From the NCBI GenBank assembly GCA_016867655.1, contig VGJA01000007.1, forward strand, positions 1 through 16,218: a DNA stretch of 16,218 nt, given 5' to 3'. Numbering within the stretch: the first letter of the stretch is position 1; each line of letters opens with the position of its first letter. A program made the position numbers and the translations under genes. Positions 7,406-14,511 of the stretch are shown here, piece after piece. The DNA is from Candidatus Altarchaeales archaeon (lineage in GTDB: Archaea; Altiarchaeota; Altiarchaeia; IMC4; SCGC-AAA252-I15). The notes under the pieces are model-generated. The model did not search any database, had not been told where the DNA came from, and saw nothing but the letters and a program-made list of their open reading frames with translations.

Positions 7406-7650
7406 TTTCGGTTTTCGGTCTTCGGTTTTCCCCCTTACGGGGATTCATGCCATAGGCATGAACGGTCTTCGGTTCTCGATCTTCCCCCTTATGGGGATTC
7501 CCTTCGGGAACAGTCTCCGGGTTTCCCTTTATCAGGAATCCCTTTGGGGGACAGAAAACGGAAAACAGTCCCCTCGGGGGATCCCCGATAGGGGAAAACC
7601 CGTGAAAACCATGGAGACCATGAAAACTTGAAAACCAGTGAAAACCGAAA
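7406..7650. repeat. Hairpin array filling the gap between the convergent wHTH and smc genes
   Basis: The array is bounded by a perfect 11-base inverted repeat, TTTCGGTTTTC (7406-7416) and GAAAACCGAAA (7640-7650), the latter touching the smc stop. Inside are CCCC TTAC GGGG (7431-7442), TTCATGCC/GGCATGAA (7444-7462, loop ATA), CCCC TTAT GGGG (7485-7496), TTCCC/GGGAA (7498-7510, loop TTC), TCCCC/GGGGA (7569-7581, loop TCG), TCCCC/GGGGA (7582-7595, loop GATA) and CATGG/CCATG (7610-7622). GTTTTC motifs on the left and six or more GAAAAC motifs on the right can pair across the array. It may end both transcripts. Confidence 0.8.
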
Positions 7651-10600
7651 CTACGCCTGTTGTACGCCTGCTAGTTTTACTCCTACGACTTGTGAGATTC
7701 CGTTTGTCATTGAGACTCCTATCACCGAGTTGACTTGTTTTAATACTGCGTCGTTGTGTGTTACTAGTATGAATTGGGTTGTGGATTCTCTTAGCATTTC
7801 TGTGAGTTTGATGGAGTTTATTTTGTCCAGTGCGGCGTCCAGTTCGTCTATGAGGTAGAAGTCTGACGGCTTGTATTGTTGCACTGCCAGTAGGAATGCC
7901 GCTGACGTGAGGACTTTTTCGCCTCCCGACATTGCGTCCAGGCTCATCACTTTTTTTCCTCCTGGAGAGGCTCTGATGAGCAGTCCGCTTTCCGATATGT
8001 TGGTCGGGTTGTCGAGCATCAGGGTTCCCTGGCCGTCTGAGAGTTTGGCGAAAATTCTTTCAAAGTTTTCTTTAACAACCTCAAAGGTTTTCATGAAGGT
8101 TTCGTATTTTTTCTGCTCTACTTTGTCCATAAAGTCGAATATCGACTGCCTTTCAGTCTTCAGTGTGCTTAATTTCTCGAAGATTTCTTCATACTCCTTT
8201 TTGACCTGCTCGAAGGTTTCTATGGCGCGCATGTTTATGGAGCCGAACTGCCCCAGGCGTTCTTCCAGTTTTTCAAGCTCTTCCTTTAGTTCCTTCATGG
8301 ATTTGTCCAATACTTCAACTCCGGCGTATTTTTCGAACTCTTTGTTGAGGCCTTCAAGCTGCGTGTCGCTCTTTGTTTTTTCTATCACTACCTGGTTTAT
8401 CTCCTCGTTAACGCGTTCGAAGCTTCTTTCCAGGGCGCCGATTTCCTCGCTGCTGGCTGTTATCTCGGTTTCAATTTGGCCTCTTCTCTGAATCAAGTCT
8501 TCTATCTCTTTTATGACCTTTGCGCTTTCTTTCTCAACTAATGCTTTGTCTTCCCTCAGTTTTTTGAGCGCTTCCTCAACTTTTGTCTTGTCTGCGTTTG
8601 TCGTCTTTTCGTCTGCTTCCAGCTTTTCTATCTCCTGGCTTGCTTCAGACATCTGAGCTTCCAGCAGGCTTTTCCTCTCCAACAAGGTGTTTTCCTCTAT
8701 GCTGGTGTCTCTTGCCTTGTCCTTCAGCTTGTCCAAAACGCTTGTGTCTCTCCCACCTCTGGCCTTGACCAGCTTGCTGTGTTGCCTTTCCTTTTCTTCA
8801 AGCTCTTTGCCGAGCGTTTTTATTGACTCACTTCTTTTGTCGCAGTTTTCCTGCATTTCAGCCAGTTTTTTCTTAAGCTTTTCGGCATTCGCCTTCAGCT
8901 CCACCTCTTTTTCAGACAATGCTTTCTGCTCAAAGGAAAGCTGGCCTTCAACGGTCTTGTCTTCAGAATAATCCATCTCCAGCTTTGCAATAGCGTTCTT
9001 CAGCTTGCTTTCAGAGTCAAACATCTTCTGTATTTCAGACTCCATTACAGTGGTTTGTCCCTCCAGCTCTGTTATCTCTTTTTCCTGGAGCTCGAGATTT
9101 GAAAAGCCTATTTCAATCTTCTTTGTGTGGCCGCCGGTGATTGCACCGCTCGCCTCAAACAAGTCGCCTTCAATAGTGACCATACGCCATCTGCCTATGC
9201 CGACCTTCTTTGCATCATTCATGTCCCCAACGATTATTGTGTTCTCAAACACGTAGTCGAAAATCTTTTTGTATTTCTTCTCAGTTTTTATGAAGTCTCT
9301 TGCAAACCCGATGGCCTCTTTGGGAGGGGTTTCCTCAACCTGCGTGTTTATCTTGTCCAAAGGCAGGAACGTGGCCCTGCCAACCTCTTTCTTCCTCAAG
9401 TAGTCGATGCACTTTCCAGCCACGTCAACGTTTTCAACAACGATGTTTTGCATCTTCTCTCCTGCAGCTATCTGGAGGGCGGTTTCGTATTTCTCCTCGG
9501 CGACGTTTCCAAGCTGGAACACTGGCCCGTGGATTCCTGGAACAACATCTTTTATCTTCAATACAGCGGTTATTGCGCTCTTCAATCCGTGGCTTGCCTG
9601 CTCCAAAGCCTTTAAGTTAGCTCTTTTTTCGGCAACGCTTACCCTGGTTTTTTCAAGGGCTTCCTCGCTTTCCCTAATGCTTGCCCTCAAAGAATCTAGT
9701 TCTTTTTTGGATTCAGCCAGCTTGCTGGCTGTTGAAGAAACTTTTGCCTTCTGTTCTTTCAGCCTTGTTTCAGCACTCTTTCTTTTTTCGGCAATCTCGA
9801 ACAGATTCCTGCCTGCTAGTTCTTCATCTTTTCTCAAGTCTTCCAGATTCTGCTGGTCGACTATGTTCAATTCCTTGAGCGTTTTCGCCTGCGAGTGTAT
9901 CTCGTACACCCTCTTCTGCAGTTCTTCAATCTCCTTTTCAAGCTTCTGCTCGCTGCTGTCCACAACCTCTTTTTCTATGTCGCCTTTGATTCTAGCTGCT
10001 TCTTCCCTGACTTTTCCAAGCTGTGTCTCAACCTCCTTCCTCTCGTCCTCGAGCATCTGTTTCCTGGTTTTCCTCTTTACCTTGTTTTCCGAATCAGAAA
10101 CCAGCTTTTCATTCAGCATTGCAATGTGGTCTTCCCTGCGGCCTATCTCCCCGTTGAGCTCTATTATCCTCTGCCTGCTTTTCTCCTCCTCAAGGTTGAT
10201 TATCTCAGAGTTGATTCTCTTGAGCTCCTGGTTTCCTCTCACTATCTTTTCCCTGAGCCCGGAAACCCTCTTTGTGTCGCCTTCCTTCGTCTGCTTCAGG
10301 GCTTCCATGCTTTCAACCAGCTTTTCATTCCTCTTTTCAATGCTCTTTATCTCCTTGAAAAGCATGGACGCACTGTGCCTTTTTATCTCCCCAGTGACGT
10401 TCTGGTATTCCAACGCCTCGTCCCTCTCCTTCTTGAGTTCGTTCATGTAGCCCTGCTTCTCGCCCAAGACAATGTGAGTCTCATTTATCAGCTTTTCAAC
10501 CTTCTCAAGCTCCTTTATGGCTTTGGCCTTTTTTTCGTCGTATTCAGCTATGCCGCAGAGGCTGTCTATCACCTCCCTTCTCTCGGGAGACTTCATCTCA

Positions 10601-11010
10601 ATGACCTTTGTGACGTCATCTTGGAGTATTATGTTGTATTCGTTGTCCCCAACAATGTCCACAATCCTCGTTCTCGTAACCCTTTTGTCGTTTAGGTTGT
10701 AAGTGCTCCTGCCTTCAGTGTCCACAATCCTGGTTATCTTGTATCTTCCGTTGTTCTCGTCAACCAATTCTATTGAGACAACAGCCTTGTCCGCGGCCTT
10801 GTCTGAAATACCTCCGTTGTAAATCAACTCCTGCAGGTTCGCAGCCCTCAAACCTCGAGAACGCCCCAGAACAAAGCATATGGCTTCAGTCAAATTGCTC
10901 TTGCCGCTTCCGTTCGGGCCTACAATGGCAGTCAAGTTGTCAGGGAACTCCAGAACCGTCTTGTCTCTGAAAGACTTAAACCCCTTTATCTCCAGTTTGC
11001 TTAAGCGCAT
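7651..11010 (-). CDS. smc: Chromosome segregation ATPase SMC
   Basis: 1119 residues, close to the family's usual 1150-1200. The N-terminal head has FKSFRDKT and Walker A GPNGSGKS (31-38). A long coiled coil runs to a hinge at about 485-650 (GIHGPVFQLGNVAEEKYE, then FLPLDKI and GAITGGH), and a second coiled coil runs to the C-terminal head. There the ABC signature MSGGEKVL (about 1025) and Walker B FYLIDELDAALD (about 1050) are intact. SMC dimers bridge and organise DNA, normally with kleisin and wHTH partners (ScpA/ScpB). Neither partner is visible in this window. It is divergent from the methyltransferase gene, with ATGs 58 nt apart. Confidence 0.97.
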   Translation of the reverse strand: MRLSKLEIKGFKSFRDKTVLEFPDNLTAIVGPNGSGKSNLTEAICFVLGRSRGLRAANLQELIYNGGISDKAADKAVVSIELVDENNGRYKITRIVDTEGRSTYNLNDKRVTRTRIVDIVGDNEYNIILQDDVTKVIEMKSPERREVIDSLCGIAEYDEKKAKAIKELEKVEKLINETHIVLGEKQGYMNELKKERDEALEYQNVTGEIKRHSASMLFKEIKSIEKRNEKLVESMEALKQTKEGDTKRVSGLREKIVRGNQELKRINSEIINLEEEKSRQRIIELNGEIGRREDHIAMLNEKLVSDSENKVKRKTRKQMLEDERKEVETQLGKVREEAARIKGDIEKEVVDSSEQKLEKEIEELQKRVYEIHSQAKTLKELNIVDQQNLEDLRKDEELAGRNLFEIAEKRKSAETRLKEQKAKVSSTASKLAESKKELDSLRASIRESEEALEKTRVSVAEKRANLKALEQASHGLKSAITAVLKIKDVVPGIHGPVFQLGNVAEEKYETALQIAAGEKMQNIVVENVDVAGKCIDYLRKKEVGRATFLPLDKINTQVEETPPKEAIGFARDFIKTEKKYKKIFDYVFENTIIVGDMNDAKKVGIGRWRMVTIEGDLFEASGAITGGHTKKIEIGFSNLELQEKEITELEGQTTVMESEIQKMFDSESKLKNAIAKLEMDYSEDKTVEGQLSFEQKALSEKEVELKANAEKLKKKLAEMQENCDKRSESIKTLGKELEEKERQHSKLVKARGGRDTSVLDKLKDKARDTSIEENTLLERKSLLEAQMSEASQEIEKLEADEKTTNADKTKVEEALKKLREDKALVEKESAKVIKEIEDLIQRRGQIETEITASSEEIGALERSFERVNEEINQVVIEKTKSDTQLEGLNKEFEKYAGVEVLDKSMKELKEELEKLEERLGQFGSINMRAIETFEQVKKEYEEIFEKLSTLKTERQSIFDFMDKVEQKKYETFMKTFEVVKENFERIFAKLSDGQGTLMLDNPTNISESGLLIRASPGGKKVMSLDAMSGGEKVLTSAAFLLAVQQYKPSDFYLIDELDAALDKINSIKLTEMLRESTTQFILVTHNDAVLKQVNSVIGVSMTNGISQVVGVKLAGVQQA

Positions 11011-11034
11011 TCTAAGTTAATTTATAGTATTCTG

Positions 11035-11043
11035 AAATAATAT
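11035..11043. promoter_or_regulatory. Shared A/T core between smc (-) and methyltransferase (+)
   Basis: AAATAATAT sits at the midpoint of the two divergent ATGs (11010 and 11068), about 26-29 nt from each, as expected for one TBP site with near-leaderless transcripts both ways. TTTATAGTA at 11021-11029 is an alternative for the plus-strand gene. Confidence 0.4.
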
Positions 11044-11067
11044 GATTCCGTCCTTAAATCATTAAAA

Positions 11068-11631
11068 ATGATTTCAGTTGTCTATGACGTCGGGCTATAC
11101 AGGAGTTTACTCGTAAAATGCGTCCAGAAGGGGGATATTGTAATCGAGATTGGGCCCCACACCGGAAAGAGCACTTTGGGCTATGTCAGCAACGCAGGCT
11201 TGGTCATAGCCTTAGACAAGTCTCCTGAAGCTGAAAAAAGCTTCAAAAAGCTTGCAAGGGAGCACAGGAATTTGCGTTTCATGAGGAAAGATGTCCGCGG
11301 CTTTGAGGCAATAAAAAAGGTTTTGCAGTTAACCCCAAAATGCGACGTGCTGGCCGTCGACTTGGGCGGTGGAAGGTTCAGCGACACAGTATACAAGGTT
11401 TGGGCGTGCTGGAGCGGCGTCTTCAAGCCAAAACACTCCATAATAAGGAGCAGAGCCCTGGCGGAGTTCATACAAAAGGTTAAGGTGGAAGATAATTCCG
11501 TGAAGAAAAAGTTTGCAGACGACGGCTGGCTCAGCACATGGGGCAGGGCAACGCCCTATGCCTTGAGGAAACAGCTTGATGAATTCAAACACTATGTTGA
11601 CATAAAAAAGCGGATTAAAGACGAAGACTGA
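11068..11631 (+). CDS. Class I SAM-dependent methyltransferase-like protein
   Basis: 187 residues with the Rossmann methyltransferase order. Motif I is VIEIGPHTGKST at about 25-36, the acidic end of strand 2 is VIALDKS at about 46-52, motif III-like RFMRKDV is at about 70-76, and DVLAVDLGGG at about 93-102 supplies strand 4 and the catalytic-side loop. The C-terminal third (SRALAEFIQKVKVE, GRATPYALRKQ) is archaeal in character. I cannot assign a substrate: RNA, protein and small molecule are all possible. The ATG at 11068 is the first in frame, and its 3' end overlaps the convergent membrane gene by 17 nt. Confidence 0.72.
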   Translation: MISVVYDVGLYRSLLVKCVQKGDIVIEIGPHTGKSTLGYVSNAGLVIALDKSPEAEKSFKKLAREHRNLRFMRKDVRGFEAIKKVLQLTPKCDVLAVDLGGGRFSDTVYKVWACWSGVFKPKHSIIRSRALAEFIQKVKVEDNSVKKKFADDGWLSTWGRATPYALRKQLDEFKHYVDIKKRIKDED

Positions 11632-12415
11632 ATGCGAAAAAAACCAGGAATGCAAGCCAGCTAACGGCATAAGGTATCACAAAAATCCTCCTCCTTTGGA
11701 GCCACGTCTCATATACTGGCTTCTCAGATTTGAACTTTCCTGGGCTGGCTGGCCTAAAAAAACTCTTATACAACTCGGTAACCATCCTCTCAACGCCAAT
11801 TGAAGAAAGCAATACAACGCCATAACTGCCGGAGAGATGTGAAAGCAAAATTCCGGCAAACGCTGAAATAACAGGGCTTCTCATAAACTTCAACACATCA
11901 AAACCTTCTATCGGGGCGTCCTTAAGACAGCCGCCGACTGCAACCAGCAGACCGCCAGCAAGCCCGAAAACCATTCCGCCAAACAGCCTGCCCAAGCTGG
12001 TTTTCTGGCCTATGCTGAAAACCAAAAGCGTGAGCAAAACCGAGCCCAAGCCGAAAACCAAGCCAGTCAGAAGCCGCTTCCCCCTGCCTTCAACCACTCT
12101 ACCAAGCATGTGCACTGTGGAAGGTATCTTATACTTGTCCTGGGGTTCCTCCCTGATGTAAGCCTTTATGAACTCGGTCAACGCTCTCTCAAAAACCACC
12201 ACAACGCCATACAAAACCCCCAGGTTTATCGTTTCAACAGACTCCGCTTTCAGAAAGAACACTGCAAGGAAGCCCAGCAATATTCCAAACACAACGCTCC
12301 TAAAAAATTTTTTCAATGTGAAAATTTCGTAAGGCGAGTCCTTGAAAGCCCCCCAGCAGGCCGAATGCAATCCGGCAAAAAACCCCGCCACAGCCGGCAA
12401 AATAATATTGTCCAT
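11615..12415 (-). CDS. Internally duplicated multi-pass membrane protein, unknown function
   Basis: 266 residues with about six hydrophobic segments, arranged as two copies of one unit. Copy 1 (about 10-90) has GAFKDSPYEIFTLKKFFRS, then a hydrophobic segment, then VVVFERALTEFIKAYIREEP. Copy 2 (about 145-225) has GCLKDAPIEGFDVLKFMRS, then VVLLSSIGVERMVTELYKSF. The conserved parts are a KDxPxExF..LKF.RS loop and an ER..TE..K helix that keeps charged residues near the membrane. Such duplications are common in transporters, but I do not recognise the family. The ATG at 12415 faces the divergent YqaA-like gene; the 3' end overlaps the methyltransferase gene by 17 nt. Confidence 0.75.
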   Translation of the reverse strand: MDNIILPAVAGFFAGLHSACWGAFKDSPYEIFTLKKFFRSVVFGILLGFLAVFFLKAESVETINLGVLYGVVVVFERALTEFIKAYIREEPQDKYKIPSTVHMLGRVVEGRGKRLLTGLVFGLGSVLLTLLVFSIGQKTSLGRLFGGMVFGLAGGLLVAVGGCLKDAPIEGFDVLKFMRSPVISAFAGILLSHLSGSYGVVLLSSIGVERMVTELYKSFFRPASPGKFKSEKPVYETWLQRRRIFVIPYAVSWLAFLVFFAFSLRL

Positions 12416-12436
12416 CCTTTACTACTGTCTTTCATG

Positions 12437-12449
12437 AAATATAACTTAA
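12437..12449. promoter_or_regulatory. Shared TATA block between duplicated membrane protein (-) and YqaA-like gene (+)
   Basis: AAATATAACTTAA is centred near 12441, 26 nt from both divergent ATGs (12415 and 12467). Both transcripts would begin at or next to the start codon. Confidence 0.55.
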
Positions 12450-12466
12450 ACCTACAATATCTAAGC

Positions 12467-12925
12467 ATGTTCGAATTCCTCACACACTTGGTCGTGGAAT
12501 ACGGGCTGATGGGCTTGTTCGCAACCTCCTTGGTGGGTTCAACAATATTCATACCCTTCGCAACAGAGTTGGTGTTCCCACCACTGCTTGCAGCAGGCAT
12601 AAGCCCATACAAAATACTGTTCGCCAGCGTGCTGGGCTCAACACTCGGAGTGTGGGTGAACTACCTCTTTGGCTACTATAGCATACACCTAATCCACAAA
12701 TACCTCAAAAAAGAGGAAATACACAAAGCCAAAAAAATCATGGACAAATACGGCTGGTTTGGACTGCTACTGGTGTTCATACTGCCAATACCCCTGCCCA
12801 CAGATCCAATAACAGTATTATGCGGTATGGGCGAGATGAATCCAGTTGAATTCACAATTGTGGTTTTGATAGGAAAAATAGTGAAATACGGGATAGCAGT
12901 CGGACTCCTGTCACTAATACTCTAA
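12467..12925 (+). CDS. YqaA/DedA (VTT-domain) family membrane protein
   Basis: 152 residues with four to five hydrophobic segments. The pattern LVGSTIFIPFATELVFPPLL, then GSTLGVWVNYLFGYY, a basic amphipathic stretch YLKKEEIHKAKKIMDKYG and LLVFILPIPLPTDPITVLCG matches the YqaA branch (COG1238) of the DedA/VTT superfamily. Some members of the superfamily act as lipid scramblases or flippases; the role of this one is unknown. The ATG at 12467 was chosen because the TATA block lies exactly 26 nt upstream; an ATG at 12434 and a longer open frame overlapping the divergent gene are rejected. The stop is 1 nt from the convergent PIN-like gene. Confidence 0.85.
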   Translation: MFEFLTHLVVEYGLMGLFATSLVGSTIFIPFATELVFPPLLAAGISPYKILFASVLGSTLGVWVNYLFGYYSIHLIHKYLKKEEIHKAKKIMDKYGWFGLLLVFILPIPLPTDPITVLCGMGEMNPVEFTIVVLIGKIVKYGIAVGLLSLIL

Positions 12926-12926
12926 T

Positions 12927-13580
12927 TCAGTCAAGGCCGCTTTTATACTCCTCAATCTCGCCCCAAGTTATCGCACAGCCTGAAAACTTCAAAGCGCACA
13001 ACACCGCCTCAATAATATTGCCCTCACCCTTGCTCATATACTTTGAAAGAATACCCCTCTCATAGGCCAATGCCGCAATCTCCGCCGACCTAATAACAGA
13101 AACCTTCGGAAGCAATCCACGGACCCTGTTAACCTGCTCCAAATTAAGCTCCACACTTTGGTTGTTCTGCCTCTCCAACAACTCCCTCAATTGCTTCGGG
13201 TCCTCCAACAAAAGTCTAGTAGTCCTCTCATCAACCAAAATCGCTTCAACATCACCCTCCTTCGCCAAAGCCAAAGCCTCAGCCTCGCCCTGATGGATAA
13301 TCTTCAAAGGCCTCTTGTCAATCAAATAAGCAGAATTAAAACACTCAAGAATCCTCTTCGTCAAGCCGCTGTCTGGCTTCCTCACAGAAATAATCTTGCT
13401 GTCAAAAAGCTTGTTAACCCTCATAGAACCCAAAGCAAAACGCTTGCCACCCATAGGTCTCGAGACTACTTCCTCAAAAACAGTAGGAGAGACAACAATC
13501 TTTTTTCCCAACTCAACCAAAACCTGCGACATACAGGTCATAGACAATGAGATAATGGCACTGGAATCCGCGGAAATCAT
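12927..13580 (-). CDS. PIN-like domain protein
   Basis: 217 residues. Acidic residues sit in the order expected for a PIN-fold nuclease: ISADSSAIISL at the N-terminus (Asp5), QGEAEALALA at about residue 97 and AILVDERTTRLLL at about residue 113. SPTVFEEVV near residue 31 also fits the fold. The C-terminal 60 residues (IRSAEIAALAYERGILSK and GNIIEAVLCALKFSG) are helical and extra compared with short VapC toxins. No VapB-like antitoxin gene is adjacent; it is divergent from tbp with ATGs 54 nt apart. A ribonuclease role is inferred from the fold only. Confidence 0.7.
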   Translation of the reverse strand: MISADSSAIISLSMTCMSQVLVELGKKIVVSPTVFEEVVSRPMGGKRFALGSMRVNKLFDSKIISVRKPDSGLTKRILECFNSAYLIDKRPLKIIHQGEAEALALAKEGDVEAILVDERTTRLLLEDPKQLRELLERQNNQSVELNLEQVNRVRGLLPKVSVIRSAEIAALAYERGILSKYMSKGEGNIIEAVLCALKFSGCAITWGEIEEYKSGLD

Positions 13581-13586
13581 TTTAAT

Positions 13587-13617
13587 ATTTTATATATATC
13601 TCTGTATCATATAATAT
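13587..13617. promoter_or_regulatory. Divergent promoter region of PIN-like gene (-) and tbp (+)
   Basis: Two TATA-like blocks are present, TTTTATATATAT (13588-13599) and CATATAATAT (13608-13617). The second is about 22 nt before the tbp ATG and 32 nt before the PIN-like ATG; the first would place the tbp start about 13 nt before its ATG. As tbp encodes the factor that binds such boxes, self-control is possible. Confidence 0.5.
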
Positions 13618-13633
13618 CTTCCTCAATATTAAA

Positions 13634-14179
13634 ATGACGTTAAGAACCCACATAGAAAACATGGTTTCAGCCATAACATTAAACCAAAAAATAGACATAA
13701 AAAACTTCGCCTCAAAAGCCTCAGGCGTAGAATACAACCCAGAAAACTTTCCCGGAGTCGTATTCAGAGTAAGAGAACCCAAACTAGCGATGCTCATCTT
13801 CAGCTCAGGCAAAGTAATATGCACCGGCGCCCGAGACAAAAAAGACATCGAAACCGCCCTAGAAAAATTGCGCAAAAAGCTGAACGAAGCCGGCATACGC
13901 CTCAGAGGAAAACCCAAAGTAGAAATACAAAACATAGTCGCCTCATCCGATCTAGAACTAAAAATAAACCTAGACCTGCTGGCAACAGAATGCGTGAACA
14001 CAGAATACGAACCAGAACAATTCCCAGGCCTAGTATTCCGCCTAGAACAACCAAAAACAGTAATGCTCATCTTCAGAAGCGGCAAAATAATCATCACAGG
14101 AGCAAAAAACACCAGTGACATCAAAAAAGCAGCCGAAGAAACCAAAAAAATGGTATTAGAATACAAAGCAATATTCTAA
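13634..14179 (+). CDS. tbp: TATA-binding protein
   Basis: 181 residues, the normal archaeal size, forming the saddle that binds TATA boxes and recruits TFB and RNA polymerase. The two direct repeats are clear. Repeat 1 has IENMVSAITLNQKIDI, GVEYNPENFPGVVFRV and AMLIFSSGKVICTGA. Repeat 2 has IQNIVASSDLELKINL, EYEPEQFPGLVFRL and VMLIFRSGKIIITGA. Each ends in an amphipathic helix (KKDIETALEKL, TSDIKKAAEET). There is no long acidic C-terminal tail. Its own promoter is A/T-rich and shared with the PIN-like gene. Confidence 0.98.
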   Translation: MTLRTHIENMVSAITLNQKIDIKNFASKASGVEYNPENFPGVVFRVREPKLAMLIFSSGKVICTGARDKKDIETALEKLRKKLNEAGIRLRGKPKVEIQNIVASSDLELKINLDLLATECVNTEYEPEQFPGLVFRLEQPKTVMLIFRSGKIIITGAKNTSDIKKAAEETKKMVLEYKAIF

Positions 14180-14511
14180 AAACAAAACCTGCAACACCAC
14201 CCTATTTTTTACCCCCACCTTCCCAATCAATATCCACCAAAAACCAGTCCACACGCCCGTGGAGTAGCTGATTCTCAACACTGCCGGTGTCACGACCAAG
14301 AATTTCTAAAATGCTTTTCGTTATACAGCTTATTTGATACAAGGTGTACCAACTGCGCACAGGGTGTATCAAATCCCTTCTATTCCCAGGCGGTTGGTTT
14401 TATGGGCGGATAATAAACTGCGTGATAATATCCTCTAGGCTCCATTCTCTTGGCTTGTGGCGGGTTATATCGTATTTTTAGTGGAAATTACATAGTATTC
14501 TAGTGGTTGAT
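14180..14511. other. Intergenic region tbp to cax with a perfect 10-bp inverted repeat
   Basis: No gene is seen here. ATTTGATACA (14332-14341) and TGTATCAAAT (14365-14374) are perfect inverted repeats with a 23-nt spacer that itself contains GGTGTACC. The repeat is about 140 nt before the antiporter start and could be an operator or an RNA stem. A TATA-like GTTATATCG lies at 14463-14471. Shorter stems, CCAC/GTGG near 14252-14265 and ACAC/GTGT near 14278-14291, are weak. Confidence 0.5.

Noticed and set aside
7400..7591. 63-residue frame with repeated PPYGDS
   Set aside because: The repeated residues come from the repeated CCCC-TTA(C/T)-GGGG hairpins; there is no promoter and it overlaps the end of the wHTH gene.
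3306..7650. CRISPR array
   Set aside because: The repeats are hairpins of differing sequence without constant direct repeats or regular spacers, and no cas gene is present.
9407..10450. 347-residue open frame on the plus strand
   Set aside because: It is antisense to the smc coiled-coil region; its Ser/Phe/Leu-rich low-complexity product is what reversed Lys/Glu-rich codons give. The same holds for 9895-10695 and the other plus-strand frames under smc.
12110..12466. N-terminal extension of the YqaA-like protein
   Set aside because: It is antisense to the divergent membrane protein, and the TATA block lies 26 nt before the ATG at 12467.
13819..14118. 99-residue Arg/His-rich frame
   Set aside because: It is an alternative frame inside tbp, whose own frame is unambiguous.
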